NCBI RefSeq assembly: GCF_003569045.1
Contig: NZ_BFCB01000003.1
Location: forward strand, 1,612,001 to 1,676,000
Length of the DNA stretch: 64,000 nucleotides
Origin: Aggregatilinea lenta
GTDB taxonomy: Bacteria; Chloroflexota; Anaerolineae; Aggregatilineales; Aggregatilineaceae
Reading direction: 5' to 3'
Positions 30,623 to 38,821 of this stretch are shown piece by piece. Made by a program: the position numbers and the translations under genes. How positions within the stretch are numbered: the first letter of the stretch is position 1; every line of letters begins with the position of its first letter. The notes under the pieces were generated by a model that saw only the letters and a list, made by a program, of their open reading frames with translations, had not been told where the DNA came from and made no database searches.

Positions 30623-31155
30623 TGAACCACCTGTTTGTGCGCGGCATCTGCTTCTACTGTGGGGCGCCCGAAGAGGGCGCCTCAGAGTTCTGCGTCAATC
30701 CCAAGCCTGAGACCATCCGCGAGGCCGTCATTGGGGCCACCAAGCTCGCGCTCATCGAGCACGAATGGACGCATGCCGAGCTGCCGCCGTACCAGATTCT
30801 GGATACGGTGGGCGCGCGCGTGGCCGAGGCGTGGAAGAAGCTCAGCAAGGCTGGCACGCTGTCCGTCGTGCGCATTACCAAGCGTGACGGCGGCGAGGAA
30901 ATCTACCGCGACTTTGTCCTGAGCGACTACGCGCACGTCGGCGAGTCCGTGCAGGAAGCGCTGGAGACCCTGGGCGAAGGGTGTCACACGCTGTCGGTGG
31001 TGGTCGACCGCGTCAACGATCCCGAGATACTCACCTACCTGTGTCTATGGGACCTGCGCAAAACCATGGATCTGCGCGCGCCGAAGACAGCCATGGCGAC
31101 GGCCAAGCTCGTCGCCGAGAAGGTCACCTACTGGAGGCGTTATGGCCGCCTGTAA
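30622..31155 (+). CDS. Hypothetical protein, 177 aa, N-terminal zinc-ribbon half
   Basis: ICFYCGAPEEGASEFC at residues 9-24 may hold zinc. The body is helical with EHEWTHAELPPYQILDTVGA and KVTYWRRYGRL. ATG overlaps the preceding TAA by one base. Function unknown. Confidence 0.65.
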   Translation: MNHLFVRGICFYCGAPEEGASEFCVNPKPETIREAVIGATKLALIEHEWTHAELPPYQILDTVGARVAEAWKKLSKAGTLSVVRITKRDGGEEIYRDFVLSDYAHVGESVQEALETLGEGCHTLSVVVDRVNDPEILTYLCLWDLRKTMDLRAPKTAMATAKLVAEKVTYWRRYGRL

Positions 31156-31552
31156 ATGCCCGCGCTGCCGCCAGATCGTGACGCAGGCGGTGGCCGACTG
31201 CCACCATCCGGTGTGCCGCATCAACGCCGCCAAGCTGTCGCCGAACGATATGGACATCCTGCGCGAGAAACACCCGGAGCTGACGGTCGAGCTGCTGGAC
31301 CAGCAGCGCAACGCCCAGTGGATCGACCGGGAGGGCCGCCACACCGGCCCCTACTCGCGTTACTCGCACCCTGACCTGCTGGAAGTCGTCACCTGCCGCG
31401 TCAAGCAGTATGTGCGCGACGACCGCGGTCGCCCGACGGAAATCTGGCGCTGGCCGGCGGAATACGACCGGGCGCGCGACATGGAGCTGGCGCGCGAGGT
31501 GATCGCCTCCTACAAGCCGCCGACGCTCACCGAACTGCTGGAGCGTGCCTGA
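31142..31552 (+). CDS. Hypothetical zinc-binding protein, 136 aa
   Basis: CKCPRCRQIV with CHHPVC at the N-terminus forms a likely zinc site; LTVELLDQQRNAQWIDREGR and a C-terminal helix follow. Overlaps the upstream gene and ends one base into the next. Function unknown. Confidence 0.65.
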   Translation: MAACKCPRCRQIVTQAVADCHHPVCRINAAKLSPNDMDILREKHPELTVELLDQQRNAQWIDREGRHTGPYSRYSHPDLLEVVTCRVKQYVRDDRGRPTEIWRWPAEYDRARDMELAREVIASYKPPTLTELLERA

Positions 31553-31875
31553 TGGGCTTCTTCACGTGGACCGACGACCCAGAAGAGGACCTGGAAGAGG
31601 AATCTGTGGCGCAGATGATCCTCGAGGGCCAGCCAAGAGTTCCTGCGCAGGAAAAATCGCCCGTGTGCCCTGAGTGCGGCTGCCCCTTGTGCCTTGCGGC
31701 CGAGGTACAAGGTGTTGTCTGGTTCGATTACGCGGAGGGCGTCCAGGTGGATTTCACCTACCCACGCTATCTCCGCGGCACGCTCTCGAACCTGGTCATG
31801 GTGTGTGAGGAGTGCGGCGAGACCTTCGGGGACCCGCTGTACAAGGCGCGCTACATCGACGGCAGCATCGTCTGA
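31552..31875 (+). CDS. Zinc-ribbon protein, 107 aa
   Basis: Two CxxC pairs, CPECGCPLC (39-47) and CEECGE (about 85-90), form a zinc ribbon around a beta domain. An acidic N-terminal tail (DDPEEDLEEE) precedes. The residues VPAQEK before the first CxxC come from an in-frame palindrome. Function unknown. Confidence 0.7.
   Translation: MGFFTWTDDPEEDLEEESVAQMILEGQPRVPAQEKSPVCPECGCPLCLAAEVQGVVWFDYAEGVQVDFTYPRYLRGTLSNLVMVCEECGETFGDPLYKARYIDGSIV
31639..31654. repeat. Dispersed palindrome
   Basis: GTTCCTGCGCAGGAAA, in frame in the zinc-ribbon gene. Confidence 0.85.
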
Positions 31876-31911
31876 CCCGCCCCTGTTCCCTCCCGGGCGG
31901 GCAGGTTTTTG
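31874..31911 (+). terminator. Probable terminator
   Basis: CCCGCCC-loop-GGGCGGG followed by CAGGTTTTTG. Confidence 0.6.
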
Positions 31912-31937
31912 TCCGGGAGGGGAAGGCGGAGGTCAGC

Positions 31938-32048
31938 TTGATCATCTTTTTCCATATCACACGCCGCCAGGTTCGTCTGTTTAAGACGGCGGTGTTCATC
32001 CTGGCGCTGGTGTGCCTGGCGGGATTGGTGCTGGCATGCTGGCGGTAA
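31938..32048 (+). CDS. Membrane peptide, 36 aa
   Basis: TTG start at 31938 with GGAGG five bases upstream. After a basic stretch (ITRRQVRLFK) comes one membrane span TAVFILALVCLAGLVLAC. Overlaps the next gene by 13 bases. The alternative is that it is untranslated leader. Confidence 0.5.
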   Translation: MIIFFHITRRQVRLFKTAVFILALVCLAGLVLACWR

Positions 32049-32836
32049 TCTGCAAGTCCTACCCGGAGATGAAGCGCGTCGCACGTGAGCTGAAACTCAT
32101 GGATCGCTACGAAGCAGTCGACGGCGCGGCTCTCATCAGCGGCGTCTACTGGGCACGCGACCCGGAGACGGTGCACGTCCGCGTCAACGACGGCGTGCGG
32201 GTCTACCGGCAAAACGGCCAGGACATCGTGTATGAGATGCGCCGGGACGCCGAGCCGCAGCAATTTCGCGCCAAACAGCGCCACGCCTGGCTGCTGACCC
32301 ACTGCCCGCGCCTGGACATGGAATGGTACGGCGGCCTGATGCCAGGTGTGCGTGTGACGCGCTACAACCTGCGCTACAGCCTGCCGCTCGACGACTACCA
32401 CTGGGAAGCTTCGCGCCAGCGCGCGCGCAGCGAAAACCGCCGGCTGCGCTTCCGGGCGTGGTTTCACCGGCGCTACCCTCACCTGTACTTCCACATCGGG
32501 GACATGCCGCCGCAGGGCCGCCCCGGACGCGATGGGGCGGGTGACTGCGCCGTGTGGTGCGCAATTCCAGACGCGAAGTGCCCCGACGGACGTCGCGACG
32601 GCACGGCCACCGGGTTTAACTTCTCATGGCCGCCTGTGCCCACGACCTACGAAACGCTCGATGCCCTCGAGCGCGAAGCGGAGAAGGCCAGCCAGCCCGG
32701 CTGGTTCTTCTGTACCCACTGCCGCACGGCTCACCCCCAAGAAGACTACAGCGGCTTCTACTTCGCGGAACGGCGCTGCAAGACCTGCGCCGCACCAGAG
32801 TGGAAACGCAAAGCAGCAGCCGAGACCTACAACTAG
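32036..32836 (+). CDS. Hypothetical protein, 266 aa, C-terminal zinc finger
   Basis: The N-terminal part (MLAVICKSYPEMKRVARELK) is alpha/beta and rich in Arg and Tyr. The C-terminus has FFCTHCRTAHP...RRCKTCAAPEW, a CxxC...CxxC finger. ATG 32036 lies within the end of the membrane peptide gene. No family is recognised; probably nucleic-acid binding. Confidence 0.65.
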   Translation: MLAVICKSYPEMKRVARELKLMDRYEAVDGAALISGVYWARDPETVHVRVNDGVRVYRQNGQDIVYEMRRDAEPQQFRAKQRHAWLLTHCPRLDMEWYGGLMPGVRVTRYNLRYSLPLDDYHWEASRQRARSENRRLRFRAWFHRRYPHLYFHIGDMPPQGRPGRDGAGDCAVWCAIPDAKCPDGRRDGTATGFNFSWPPVPTTYETLDALEREAEKASQPGWFFCTHCRTAHPQEDYSGFYFAERRCKTCAAPEWKRKAAAETYN

Positions 32837-32843
32837 GAGCGTC

Positions 32844-33317
32844 ATGCACACCATCACCGGCAACCCTCCACATCTCCTTGTCAAAATCACCGTGCCGACC
32901 GATCACGGTCCGCTGAACATCAGCGGCGGGGAAGCGCCTTACCACCTCAGCGTCTTTGCTGAGCTGTATATCAATCGGGTCAGCTTCGAAATCTCCACGC
33001 ACATGATGGTCTGGCCGGACCATGACATCGACTGCACGCCCGAAGATCAGGGCGCGCCCAGTCCTCACCAGTGCCTGGTTATCCAGCGCGTGGGCGGTGG
33101 GGCAGGGCCCTCCGAGAAAGCCCGACAGCAGGCCCTTGAAATCATCTGCGGGGCCCTTGAGAACCTGCCGGCCGATTACTTACGCGCTTGCAACGCAGCC
33201 TGGGTTGAGAACCGCATTCAACCGATCGACCAGCGCGTCACGATGCTGAAGGGCCTCATCGCCAATCTGGAGCACGACATCGCGCTCTATCAGAGCGAGG
33301 AAAGCTGGTACGTATGA
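32844..33317 (+). CDS. Hypothetical protein, 157 aa
   Basis: MHTITGNPPHLLVKITVPTD, beta-rich first half, helical second half (ARQQALEIICGALENLPADY, TMLKGLIANLEHDIALYQ). TAGGAGCGTC upstream. Overlaps the next gene by four bases. Function unknown. Confidence 0.7.
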   Translation: MHTITGNPPHLLVKITVPTDHGPLNISGGEAPYHLSVFAELYINRVSFEISTHMMVWPDHDIDCTPEDQGAPSPHQCLVIQRVGGGAGPSEKARQQALEIICGALENLPADYLRACNAAWVENRIQPIDQRVTMLKGLIANLEHDIALYQSEESWYV

Positions 33318-34054
33318 CCTCGTATGTCAAGATCCCTATCCGGCGCGGCTTCGAGCAGATCGACTGGTTGCTGGATCTGCTGGCGGGCCTGCCCTTCGTC
33401 GTCGCGGGCGGCTTCGCGCGTTACTGCGCGACGCCGCAGCACATCCCGCTGGGTGCTACCCAGCGGGGCCAGCAGCCCGACATCGACCTCTTTCCGTATC
33501 AGGCCGGAGCCGCCGCCGCAATGATCGAGCGCCTGGTAGACCACGGCCTGACGGTGAAGCACGCCTCTGACTATGCCACGACCTTTAGCTGGCCGTACGA
33601 GGAGCTTCGAATGGGCGGTTCGTTCGCCCCGGACATCCAGATCATCCACTGGCACCGCGACTGGCACAGCGCCGAGGACATCCTCGACTCGTTCGATTTC
33701 GCGAACAGCGCGGTCGCGCTGATGGGCTGCTATGCCCTGGCGCACCCGCTGTTCGAGGAGGCCGAGGAACACGACACGCTGCGCATCGTCGCCATCGACG
33801 ACCCGGTGCGCTGTCTCAAGCGGGTGATGAAGTATGCCAGGAAGGGCTACGACGTGCCGTACACCGAGTTGGCGCGGCTATTCCTGGAGTGGGATCGGCG
33901 CTCGCCAGCGTACCGGGCGCGCGTGGCGGCTGTCTTCGAGGACAACGTCTTCGCCGAGCTCGACATCGCGGACAAGGTGGACCTCTACACCACGTTTTCG
34001 GTCGAAGCCGACATCGAGCCGGTAGGCAAGCTCGAGCCCGAGCTGCCCTTCTGA
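33314..34054 (+). CDS. Nucleotidyltransferase-fold protein
   Basis: 246 residues. VVAGGFARYC (28-37) and PDIDLF (54-60) match the GG...R and DxD of the Pol-beta nucleotidyltransferase fold; a third acidic site may be PDIQII (105-110). Similar phage proteins are annotated as nucleotidyltransferases of unknown substrate. The C-terminal helical half resembles the tRNA/nucleotide-binding part of such enzymes. Ends directly before a palindrome. Confidence 0.65.
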   Translation: MTSYVKIPIRRGFEQIDWLLDLLAGLPFVVAGGFARYCATPQHIPLGATQRGQQPDIDLFPYQAGAAAAMIERLVDHGLTVKHASDYATTFSWPYEELRMGGSFAPDIQIIHWHRDWHSAEDILDSFDFANSAVALMGCYALAHPLFEEAEEHDTLRIVAIDDPVRCLKRVMKYARKGYDVPYTELARLFLEWDRRSPAYRARVAAVFEDNVFAELDIADKVDLYTTFSVEADIEPVGKLEPELPF

Positions 34055-34070
34055 TTTCCTGCGCAGGAAA
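34055..34070. repeat. Dispersed palindrome
   Basis: TTTCCTGCGCAGGAAA, perfect, directly after a TGA stop; supplies AGGAAAAGG before ATG 34077. Confidence 0.95.
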
Positions 34071-34076
34071 AGGCTG

Positions 34077-34283
34077 ATGCCAACCTACACCTACCGCTGC
34101 GACTGCTGTGGGCTGGAACGCGACATTCGCCGGGGATTCGATCAAGATGAGTCCCCGGCGTTTTGCCCCGACCCGGACTGCGACGGGCGCTTGCATCGCA
34201 TCTTCGCCGTCCCGGCGGTCATCTACCGCGGCAACGGGTGGTACGCGAAGGATCACAAGGAGAAACCCCATGACGAGTCTTGA
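34077..34283 (+). CDS. FmdB-type zinc-ribbon protein, 68 aa
   Basis: MPTYTYRCDCCGLERDI and FCPDPDCDGRLHRIFAVPAV match the FmdB/putative regulatory zinc-ribbon family (CxxC...CxxxxC). Phage copies are common and of unknown target. Ribosome-binding site supplied by the palindrome. Confidence 0.8.
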   Translation: MPTYTYRCDCCGLERDIRRGFDQDESPAFCPDPDCDGRLHRIFAVPAVIYRGNGWYAKDHKEKPHDES

Positions 34284-34461
34284 CGTCTATCTGGTGCTGC
34301 TCATCATGCTGTTCATTGCCGTAGCGATGCTGACCGGCCTGGTTATCACCCTCAGCGGGCACGTCGACAAGCTCGAATATCGCATGCGCACCATGCAGAA
34401 GAAAACGACCACCACCCACTCGCTTTACCACGTTCACACACGCCCGTTTGACGGGAGGTAA
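34270..34461 (+). CDS. Small membrane protein, 63 aa
   Basis: VYLVLLIMLFIAVAMLTGLVI is one membrane helix followed by a coiled-coil-like basic tail (DKLEYRMRTMQKKTTT). The start overlaps the preceding gene. Spanin/holin accessory is possible but unproven. Confidence 0.6.
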   Translation: MTSLDVYLVLLIMLFIAVAMLTGLVITLSGHVDKLEYRMRTMQKKTTTTHSLYHVHTRPFDGR

Positions 34462-34462
34462 C

Positions 34463-34909
34463 ATGCCCAGCGTTTATCTTGCCGGCCCGATCAAGGGCCT
34501 GTCGTACGCAGACAGCACCGACTGGCGCGACTTCGTGTGTCAGATGTTGCCCCAGGCCATCACGCCGCTCTCGCCGATGCGCTACAAACAGTACCTGAAT
34601 GCCGAGCACAGCCTCGACGACGCCTATGAGCACCCGCTCTCGACTGCTCAGGGCATCGTCGCGCGCGATCGTTTTGACGTCATGCGCTGCGACATGGTGC
34701 TGGCCTTCCTGGCCGGTGCGCCAGTGGCCTCCATCGGCACCATGATCGAGTTCGGCTGGGCGGATGCTTATCGCAAGCCCATCGTGGCCGTGATGACGGC
34801 ACAGGACGTGCACTGGCATGCCATGGTACGCGAGCTATCGGGCTTCGTCGTCGAGGACCTGAAGAGCGCGATGGACATCATCGCCGCCATCCTGCTCCCG
34901 GAGCGGTAG
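34463..34909 (+). CDS. Nucleoside 2-deoxyribosyltransferase-like protein
   Basis: 148 residues: VYLAGPIKG (4-12), VARDRFDVMRCDMVLAF and SIGTMIEFGWADAYRKPIV follow the nucleoside 2-deoxyribosyltransferase/DUF4406 pattern, where GT(x)xE provides the nucleophile Glu. The family swaps or hydrolyses the base of deoxynucleosides. With dUTPase and the Nmad1-like gene it suggests altered nucleotide pools. GGGAGGTAAC precedes ATG 34463. Confidence 0.8.
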   Translation: MPSVYLAGPIKGLSYADSTDWRDFVCQMLPQAITPLSPMRYKQYLNAEHSLDDAYEHPLSTAQGIVARDRFDVMRCDMVLAFLAGAPVASIGTMIEFGWADAYRKPIVAVMTAQDVHWHAMVRELSGFVVEDLKSAMDIIAAILLPER

Positions 34910-34911
34910 CG

Positions 34912-35193
34912 ATGGATGTCGTAAATCTGCCCGTCGGAACGTTCAGCTTCAAGTGGTGGGGCAAGGACGACGAGCGCCATTACCCGAACGACTCTCTGGC
35001 CTGGCTCAATGCTGCCGCAGAAGCCGCGCAGGGAATGGACTTCGATGACCTCTACCCCGGCATGGTTGCCGAGCAGCGCCGGCATATCGGCGAACAACTG
35101 CAAGCGATCCACGACTTGCAGGCTATCAAGACATCGCTCGAAACCCAGCTTCTACTGACCCGGCAAGAACTCGAAAGGCTGCGCGCAAAATGA
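34912..35193 (+). CDS. Hypothetical protein, 93 aa
   Basis: Begins MDVVNLPVGTFSFKWWGKDD and ends with coiled coil (LETQLLLTRQELERLR). The next product ends with a similar helix, so the two may have arisen together. Function unknown. Confidence 0.65.
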   Translation: MDVVNLPVGTFSFKWWGKDDERHYPNDSLAWLNAAAEAAQGMDFDDLYPGMVAEQRRHIGEQLQAIHDLQAIKTSLETQLLLTRQELERLRAK

Positions 35194-35567
35194 CCTGGCC
35201 GTTTGGCGAACACGAAAAACGCAAGCGCATCTTGCCGGTTGAGCCACGCCTCAGTCTCTGGGAAGAAGCCGCTATCCGCGCCTGTGAGGGCATACCCATA
35301 CGCGAACTGAAGCCGGGGCGCTTCGGCGAGCTGATGCGCGAACGCCAGGCCATTCTGGACCGCGAACGACGGTTTCAGGTTGACAGCAACGGGCGCAGCG
35401 AAGACATCACCAATCTGGTGCGGCTGAAGGACAGCCTCGAACGCCAGCTTGATCTGGCCCAGCAAACCATCGCGATCTACCGTGACGGCGGGTTTCAGAA
35501 GCGCCGGGAACGCACAGACCCGTCGTTCAAGCCGCCCGCAGACTGGTTGCCTCGTGGCGATCTTTGA
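35190..35567 (+). CDS. Hypothetical coiled-coil protein, 125 aa
   Basis: Basic N-terminus (MTWPFGEHEKRKRILP), then IPIRELKPGRFGELMRERQ and helix LVRLKDSLERQLDLAQQTIA. Overlaps neighbours on both sides. Function unknown. Confidence 0.65.
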   Translation: MTWPFGEHEKRKRILPVEPRLSLWEEAAIRACEGIPIRELKPGRFGELMRERQAILDRERRFQVDSNGRSEDITNLVRLKDSLERQLDLAQQTIAIYRDGGFQKRRERTDPSFKPPADWLPRGDL

Positions 35568-35790
35568 GAACCTGAAGCACCTGTCGCCAGACGAGCGCGC
35601 GCGGATTCACGAGCGCGCCAGACTGGCTGAAGCCGTCATGCTGGACCTGCTTGAGCTGGTCGAGCCCGTCAAGAGCACCTACCTGTACGAGTGCGAAGTC
35701 CTCCAGCTACGCGGCGGGTGTGATGCCACCCGCTACTTCGCGCTCTGTGCCGAAGGCGAGGAGGCCCGATGCACAGCATCTGTGTCGTAG
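35554..35790 (+). CDS. Hypothetical protein, 78 aa
   Basis: GTG start inside the previous gene. Helices (LSPDERARIHERARLAEAVM) then YECEVLQLRGGCDATRYFALC. Function unknown. Confidence 0.55.
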   Translation: MAIFENLKHLSPDERARIHERARLAEAVMLDLLELVEPVKSTYLYECEVLQLRGGCDATRYFALCAEGEEARCTASVS

Positions 35791-36080
35791 ATAACGATCC
35801 GCTGAGTCAGGGTCCTCGCACCCTGTTGATTCACGGCGAGGCCGGGACCATCGAGCTTCCGCTGCGCGACGCCTACCTTGACGAGCTGGCGACGCTGCTC
35901 GAGCTCTCCAGTAGCGGATTTATCTACGAGGAAGGCAACTTCCTGGTCTCCGTATTCTACGAGCAAGGGCTCGTGGTTTGGCACGCCATGGGGTGGGGCG
36001 CCAAGGACATCACCTTCACCACCCACACTCAGTCCGAGCTAGTCGAGCTGGCAACCTTCCTTCGCCAGCACAGCCGATAG
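35769..36080 (+). CDS. Hypothetical protein, 103 aa
   Basis: MHSICVVDNDPLSQG, beta-rich, ends with helix ELVELATFLRQH. Starts 22 bases inside the previous gene. Function unknown. Confidence 0.65.
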   Translation: MHSICVVDNDPLSQGPRTLLIHGEAGTIELPLRDAYLDELATLLELSSSGFIYEEGNFLVSVFYEQGLVVWHAMGWGAKDITFTTHTQSELVELATFLRQHSR

Positions 36081-36088
36081 GAGGGTCG

Positions 36089-36292
36089 ATGCCACAGTAC
36101 GTTACTGCGCCCATCCGGGAAGAGATGTTGTCGCTGACGTTCCCACAGCTACTCACGCTGGGCCTGTCCGCCCGCGTGCGCGGCAGCCAGCGCACCGACG
36201 TCACCCTGGGTGAGGCTGTCTCGCAGGGCTGGCGGCTCATCAGCGTTGTGCCCGAGGGCGGGCGTAACATCGCGTATCTGGAAAAATCATGA
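36089..36292 (+). CDS. Hypothetical protein, 67 aa
   Basis: MPQYVTAPIREEMLSLTFPQ; small alpha/beta. AGGAGGGTCG before ATG. Its TGA stop abuts a palindrome. Confidence 0.65.
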   Translation: MPQYVTAPIREEMLSLTFPQLLTLGLSARVRGSQRTDVTLGEAVSQGWRLISVVPEGGRNIAYLEKS

Positions 36293-36308
36293 TTTCCTGC
36301 ACAGGAAA
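36293..36308. repeat. Dispersed palindrome
   Basis: TTTCCTGCACAGGAAA directly after a TGA stop. Confidence 0.9.
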
Positions 36309-36328
36309 TGCTCCACAAGGAGAGCTCC

Positions 36329-36559
36329 ATGACCGACCTCGTCATTTACACCCTGAAGGGCGATGAGATTCTCGAAGACATCACCCAGCACGTAAAATCC
36401 GTGACGTTTGTGCTGGGCGCATTCGGCGTAGAGAAGATCGACCTTCTGGGCGATCCTGTCTTGCACGAGAAGCTGTTGTCCCCAAACCGCATCGGACTAT
36501 CGGTGCGCGGCGCGCCGATAGTCCTCACGTTCGACCGCACCCTTCCACCCATGCACTAA
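36329..36559 (+). CDS. Hypothetical protein, 76 aa
   Basis: MTDLVIYTLKGDEILEDITQ, beta-strand rich, hydrophobic core VTFVLGAFGVEKI. AGGAGAGCTCC before ATG 36329. Function unknown. Confidence 0.65.
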   Translation: MTDLVIYTLKGDEILEDITQHVKSVTFVLGAFGVEKIDLLGDPVLHEKLLSPNRIGLSVRGAPIVLTFDRTLPPMH

Positions 36560-36568
36560 GGAGCCCTC

Positions 36569-37189
36569 GTGAACCTCACGCAACAAGAAGCATTTCAGAT
36601 TCAGCTCGGCGTCATCGCCGACGCGTTGTCCATCCTCATGGTGAAACGCCGGGACTACTCCGGGACAGTGGACCCCTTCGGCAACCTGCGCACCGCCGAG
36701 GTCCTGGACATCCACCCGGTCGTGGGCACGTTCAACCGCATGCTGGACAAGATCGTGCGCGTCAAGACGATGATCGGCGAAGGCACGCTGAAGCGAGGCG
36801 GGGCGGTCGGCGAGAGCGCGGCGGACGCGTTCCGCGACATCATTAACTACGATTGCATCGCGGCGGGCCTGGTGGCCGAAGAAGTGCCCGAGCTGTACGA
36901 GCACTGGATGGCACTCGGCGAGCGCTTCCAGGACATTCTGGAAGATGTCGAGCGAGGCTTTCTCTTCGAGGAATCGCAGCCGGCCAGCCTCGCGGAAGCC
37001 AGTTGTGCCTTCGGCTGCGCCGATTGTGCAGAGCGCGATCTGGGCGTGCAGTGCTGCGACGGCGTCGAGATCGATCAGGCGGCCAACCTGTACCCGTTCG
37101 CCGAGGACCTGACGACCTTGCTCGCCCAGTTTGGATGCACGCCGACATGGCATTTGGCAGTTCGTCCCGAGCTGTATAGGCCGGAGTAA
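36569..37189 (+). CDS. Nmad1 (DUF1599)-like protein, nucleotide-modification associated
   Basis: 206 residues; KRRDYSGTVDPFGNLR (26-41), FNRMLDKIVRVKTM and a later FRDIINYDCIAA match the helical metal-binding core of Nmad1/DUF1599, found in phages that carry modified nucleotides and related to MazG/dUTPase-type all-alpha NTP pyrophosphatases. The C-terminal cysteines (CAFGCADC...CC) are extra. GTG start after AGGAGCCCTC. Followed by a terminator. Confidence 0.7.
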   Translation: MNLTQQEAFQIQLGVIADALSILMVKRRDYSGTVDPFGNLRTAEVLDIHPVVGTFNRMLDKIVRVKTMIGEGTLKRGGAVGESAADAFRDIINYDCIAAGLVAEEVPELYEHWMALGERFQDILEDVERGFLFEESQPASLAEASCAFGCADCAERDLGVQCCDGVEIDQAANLYPFAEDLTTLLAQFGCTPTWHLAVRPELYRPE

Positions 37190-37210
37190 GCTCGCCCATT
37201 CCCGTGTCTT

Positions 37211-37236
37211 CAAGAGCGCCTCGCCGGCGCTCTTTT
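37211..37236 (+). terminator. Rho-independent terminator
   Basis: AAGAGCGCC-TCGCC-GGCGCTCTTTTT. Confidence 0.9.
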
Positions 37237-37256
37237 TAATTCCGAAAGGACTCTGC

Positions 37257-37592
37257 ATGCACAACCTACGTCGTCAGGTTTCCACGGCTGAAGGCGCCTG
37301 GATTCTGGTGTTCACCATTGGGTTAGTCGTCCTCGCGACCATTTTCAGGGGCTACGTTGCTATGCAGTTATGGGGGTGGTCTGTGGCCCCCGCACTCGGC
37401 GCACCTGCTCTCGCGCTGCGCTATGCCATCGGCATCGGCGTTTTGTGTGGCATGTGGGCTGGCAGGCAGCCGACCCAGCAGCAGGTAACAGAAGAAATCG
37501 ATCCTTGGGCACCGGTGCGCAACGTCTTCGCCGGCATCCTGTACACCTCAGTGCCTGTGCTGTTGATCGGCTACCTGGTTCACGTTCTCTAG
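37257..37592 (+). CDS. Integral membrane protein, 111 aa
   Basis: Three predicted membrane helices: AWILVFTIGLVVLATIF, LALRYAIGIGVLCGMW and FAGILYTSVPVLLIGYLV. AAAGGACTCTGC before ATG. Holin-like topology is possible, but no lysis enzyme is seen nearby. Confidence 0.65.
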   Translation: MHNLRRQVSTAEGAWILVFTIGLVVLATIFRGYVAMQLWGWSVAPALGAPALALRYAIGIGVLCGMWAGRQPTQQQVTEEIDPWAPVRNVFAGILYTSVPVLLIGYLVHVL

Positions 37593-37621
37593 CGCCTATT
37601 CGCACTGAAAGGGTTCCTCAC

Positions 37622-38164
37622 GTGAAGACACGCTTCCGTTCCATCTTGTTCGTCCTGATGCTGCTCCTGGTGTTCCTGGCAACCACGGCTCAGTCGTGCG
37701 AGCCATCCAACGTAGCTCCGAAGGTCGACACAGACAACGGGCTCACCTGGAACACGACCACCAAGATCCAGGAAAGCCTGGTCGACACTAATCTCTATCT
37801 CTTGACTGTGGAGATCGGGCGCGACGCTGCCTCTCAAACCTACCAATCTGAGGCCGCCAGTGGCTCCGCATTCCTCTACGGTGACTACGGGCGCGCCACC
37901 TATCGCGGCCCGGAAATCACCGGCAAGGGTCTGAGTATCGGCAAAGTGCTGTCCTCTAACTATCCTGGCACGGTCGTTGTGATGAAATTTTCCGACCTCA
38001 AGGCCAGCATCCTGACCGAAGGTGACATCGTCGACATCGCCTGTCGTCGGGATCTGGAAGCGGTCTCACCCGTCCTCAACAACCAGACGTGGCAAGCCGA
38101 TGCCGTGACCTGGGAGCTGGACGTATGCCGCATCGCCAATCCAGCCATCCGGCGCGCCGAGTAA
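37622..38164 (+). CDS. Predicted lipoprotein, 180 aa
   Basis: Signal peptide with basic start, hydrophobic core (ILFVLMLLLVFLATTA) and lipobox AQSC with Cys26. The mature part is beta-rich (VVVMKFSDLKASILTEGDIV). Prophage lipoproteins often alter the host surface or block superinfection; inference only. GTG start. Its TAA abuts a palindrome. Confidence 0.7.
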   Translation: MKTRFRSILFVLMLLLVFLATTAQSCEPSNVAPKVDTDNGLTWNTTTKIQESLVDTNLYLLTVEIGRDAASQTYQSEAASGSAFLYGDYGRATYRGPEITGKGLSIGKVLSSNYPGTVVVMKFSDLKASILTEGDIVDIACRRDLEAVSPVLNNQTWQADAVTWELDVCRIANPAIRRAE

Positions 38165-38180
38165 TTTCCCACGCTGGAAA
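38165..38180. repeat. Dispersed palindrome
   Basis: TTTCCCACGCTGGAAA directly after a TAA stop. Confidence 0.8.
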
Positions 38181-38235
38181 TTCCGGGAGCTGACAACCTC
38201 AGCTCCCGGACTCACGACGACTACCTGGAGGTAGC

Positions 38236-38643
38236 GTGACCACCATACAGATTCTCTCCAATCTGGATCGCCCCTTGAAGGGGCTGTACATCAACAACCA
38301 TCTCATCCTGGAAAGCGACACCCTGAGCGCCGAGGACGTGCTGGTCCACCTGGCCGGAATGTTCGACTACGACTTCCTCACGCTGCACCAGTGGGATACG
38401 TGGTTTGAGGAACATGGCGGCAAGTGCCCGCCGTTCTTCAGCGAGCCACCCTACATCACCGAGGACCGCACCACCGCGCTGCGCCACCGGCAGCACCCCA
38501 ACCCCTTCGTGCGCATGGCGGCCTACCGCGCGCTGGACGAAATTCGGCGCGGCGCGTGGGACGAGAAGTGGTCGGCGACCTTCCGCAATCTCATGGAAGA
38601 CCCCTATGACACCCAAGTCGACCTGCGTGCTGTACGTCCGTGA
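38236..38643 (+). CDS. Hypothetical protein, 135 aa
   Basis: GTG start after GGAGGTAGC. MTTIQILSNLDRPLKG, then RHRQHPNPFVRMAAYRAL, a short helical-repeat-like segment. Function unknown. Confidence 0.7.
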   Translation: MTTIQILSNLDRPLKGLYINNHLILESDTLSAEDVLVHLAGMFDYDFLTLHQWDTWFEEHGGKCPPFFSEPPYITEDRTTALRHRQHPNPFVRMAAYRALDEIRRGAWDEKWSATFRNLMEDPYDTQVDLRAVRP

Positions 38644-38821
38644 AAACGGGCGAGCCCGGCAGATTAAGACCTTCAGTTCACGCGGGAGCGAGAAGGACCT
38701 CTACATCACCGTTGCGATGGCCGTGTTGGACTTCTACGCGCCAGAGGCGCTTGTGATGGCCGAGGGGCAGCTCGTGGCTCGCTACTACGAGGAAGAGGAC
38801 CGATGGAACATCGGGTTGTGA
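38606..38821 (+). CDS. Hypothetical protein, 71 aa
   Basis: MTPKSTCVLYVRENGRARQI, alpha/beta, acidic C-terminus. Starts 38 bases inside the previous gene. Function unknown. Confidence 0.55.
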   Translation: MTPKSTCVLYVRENGRARQIKTFSSRGSEKDLYITVAMAVLDFYAPEALVMAEGQLVARYYEEEDRWNIGL

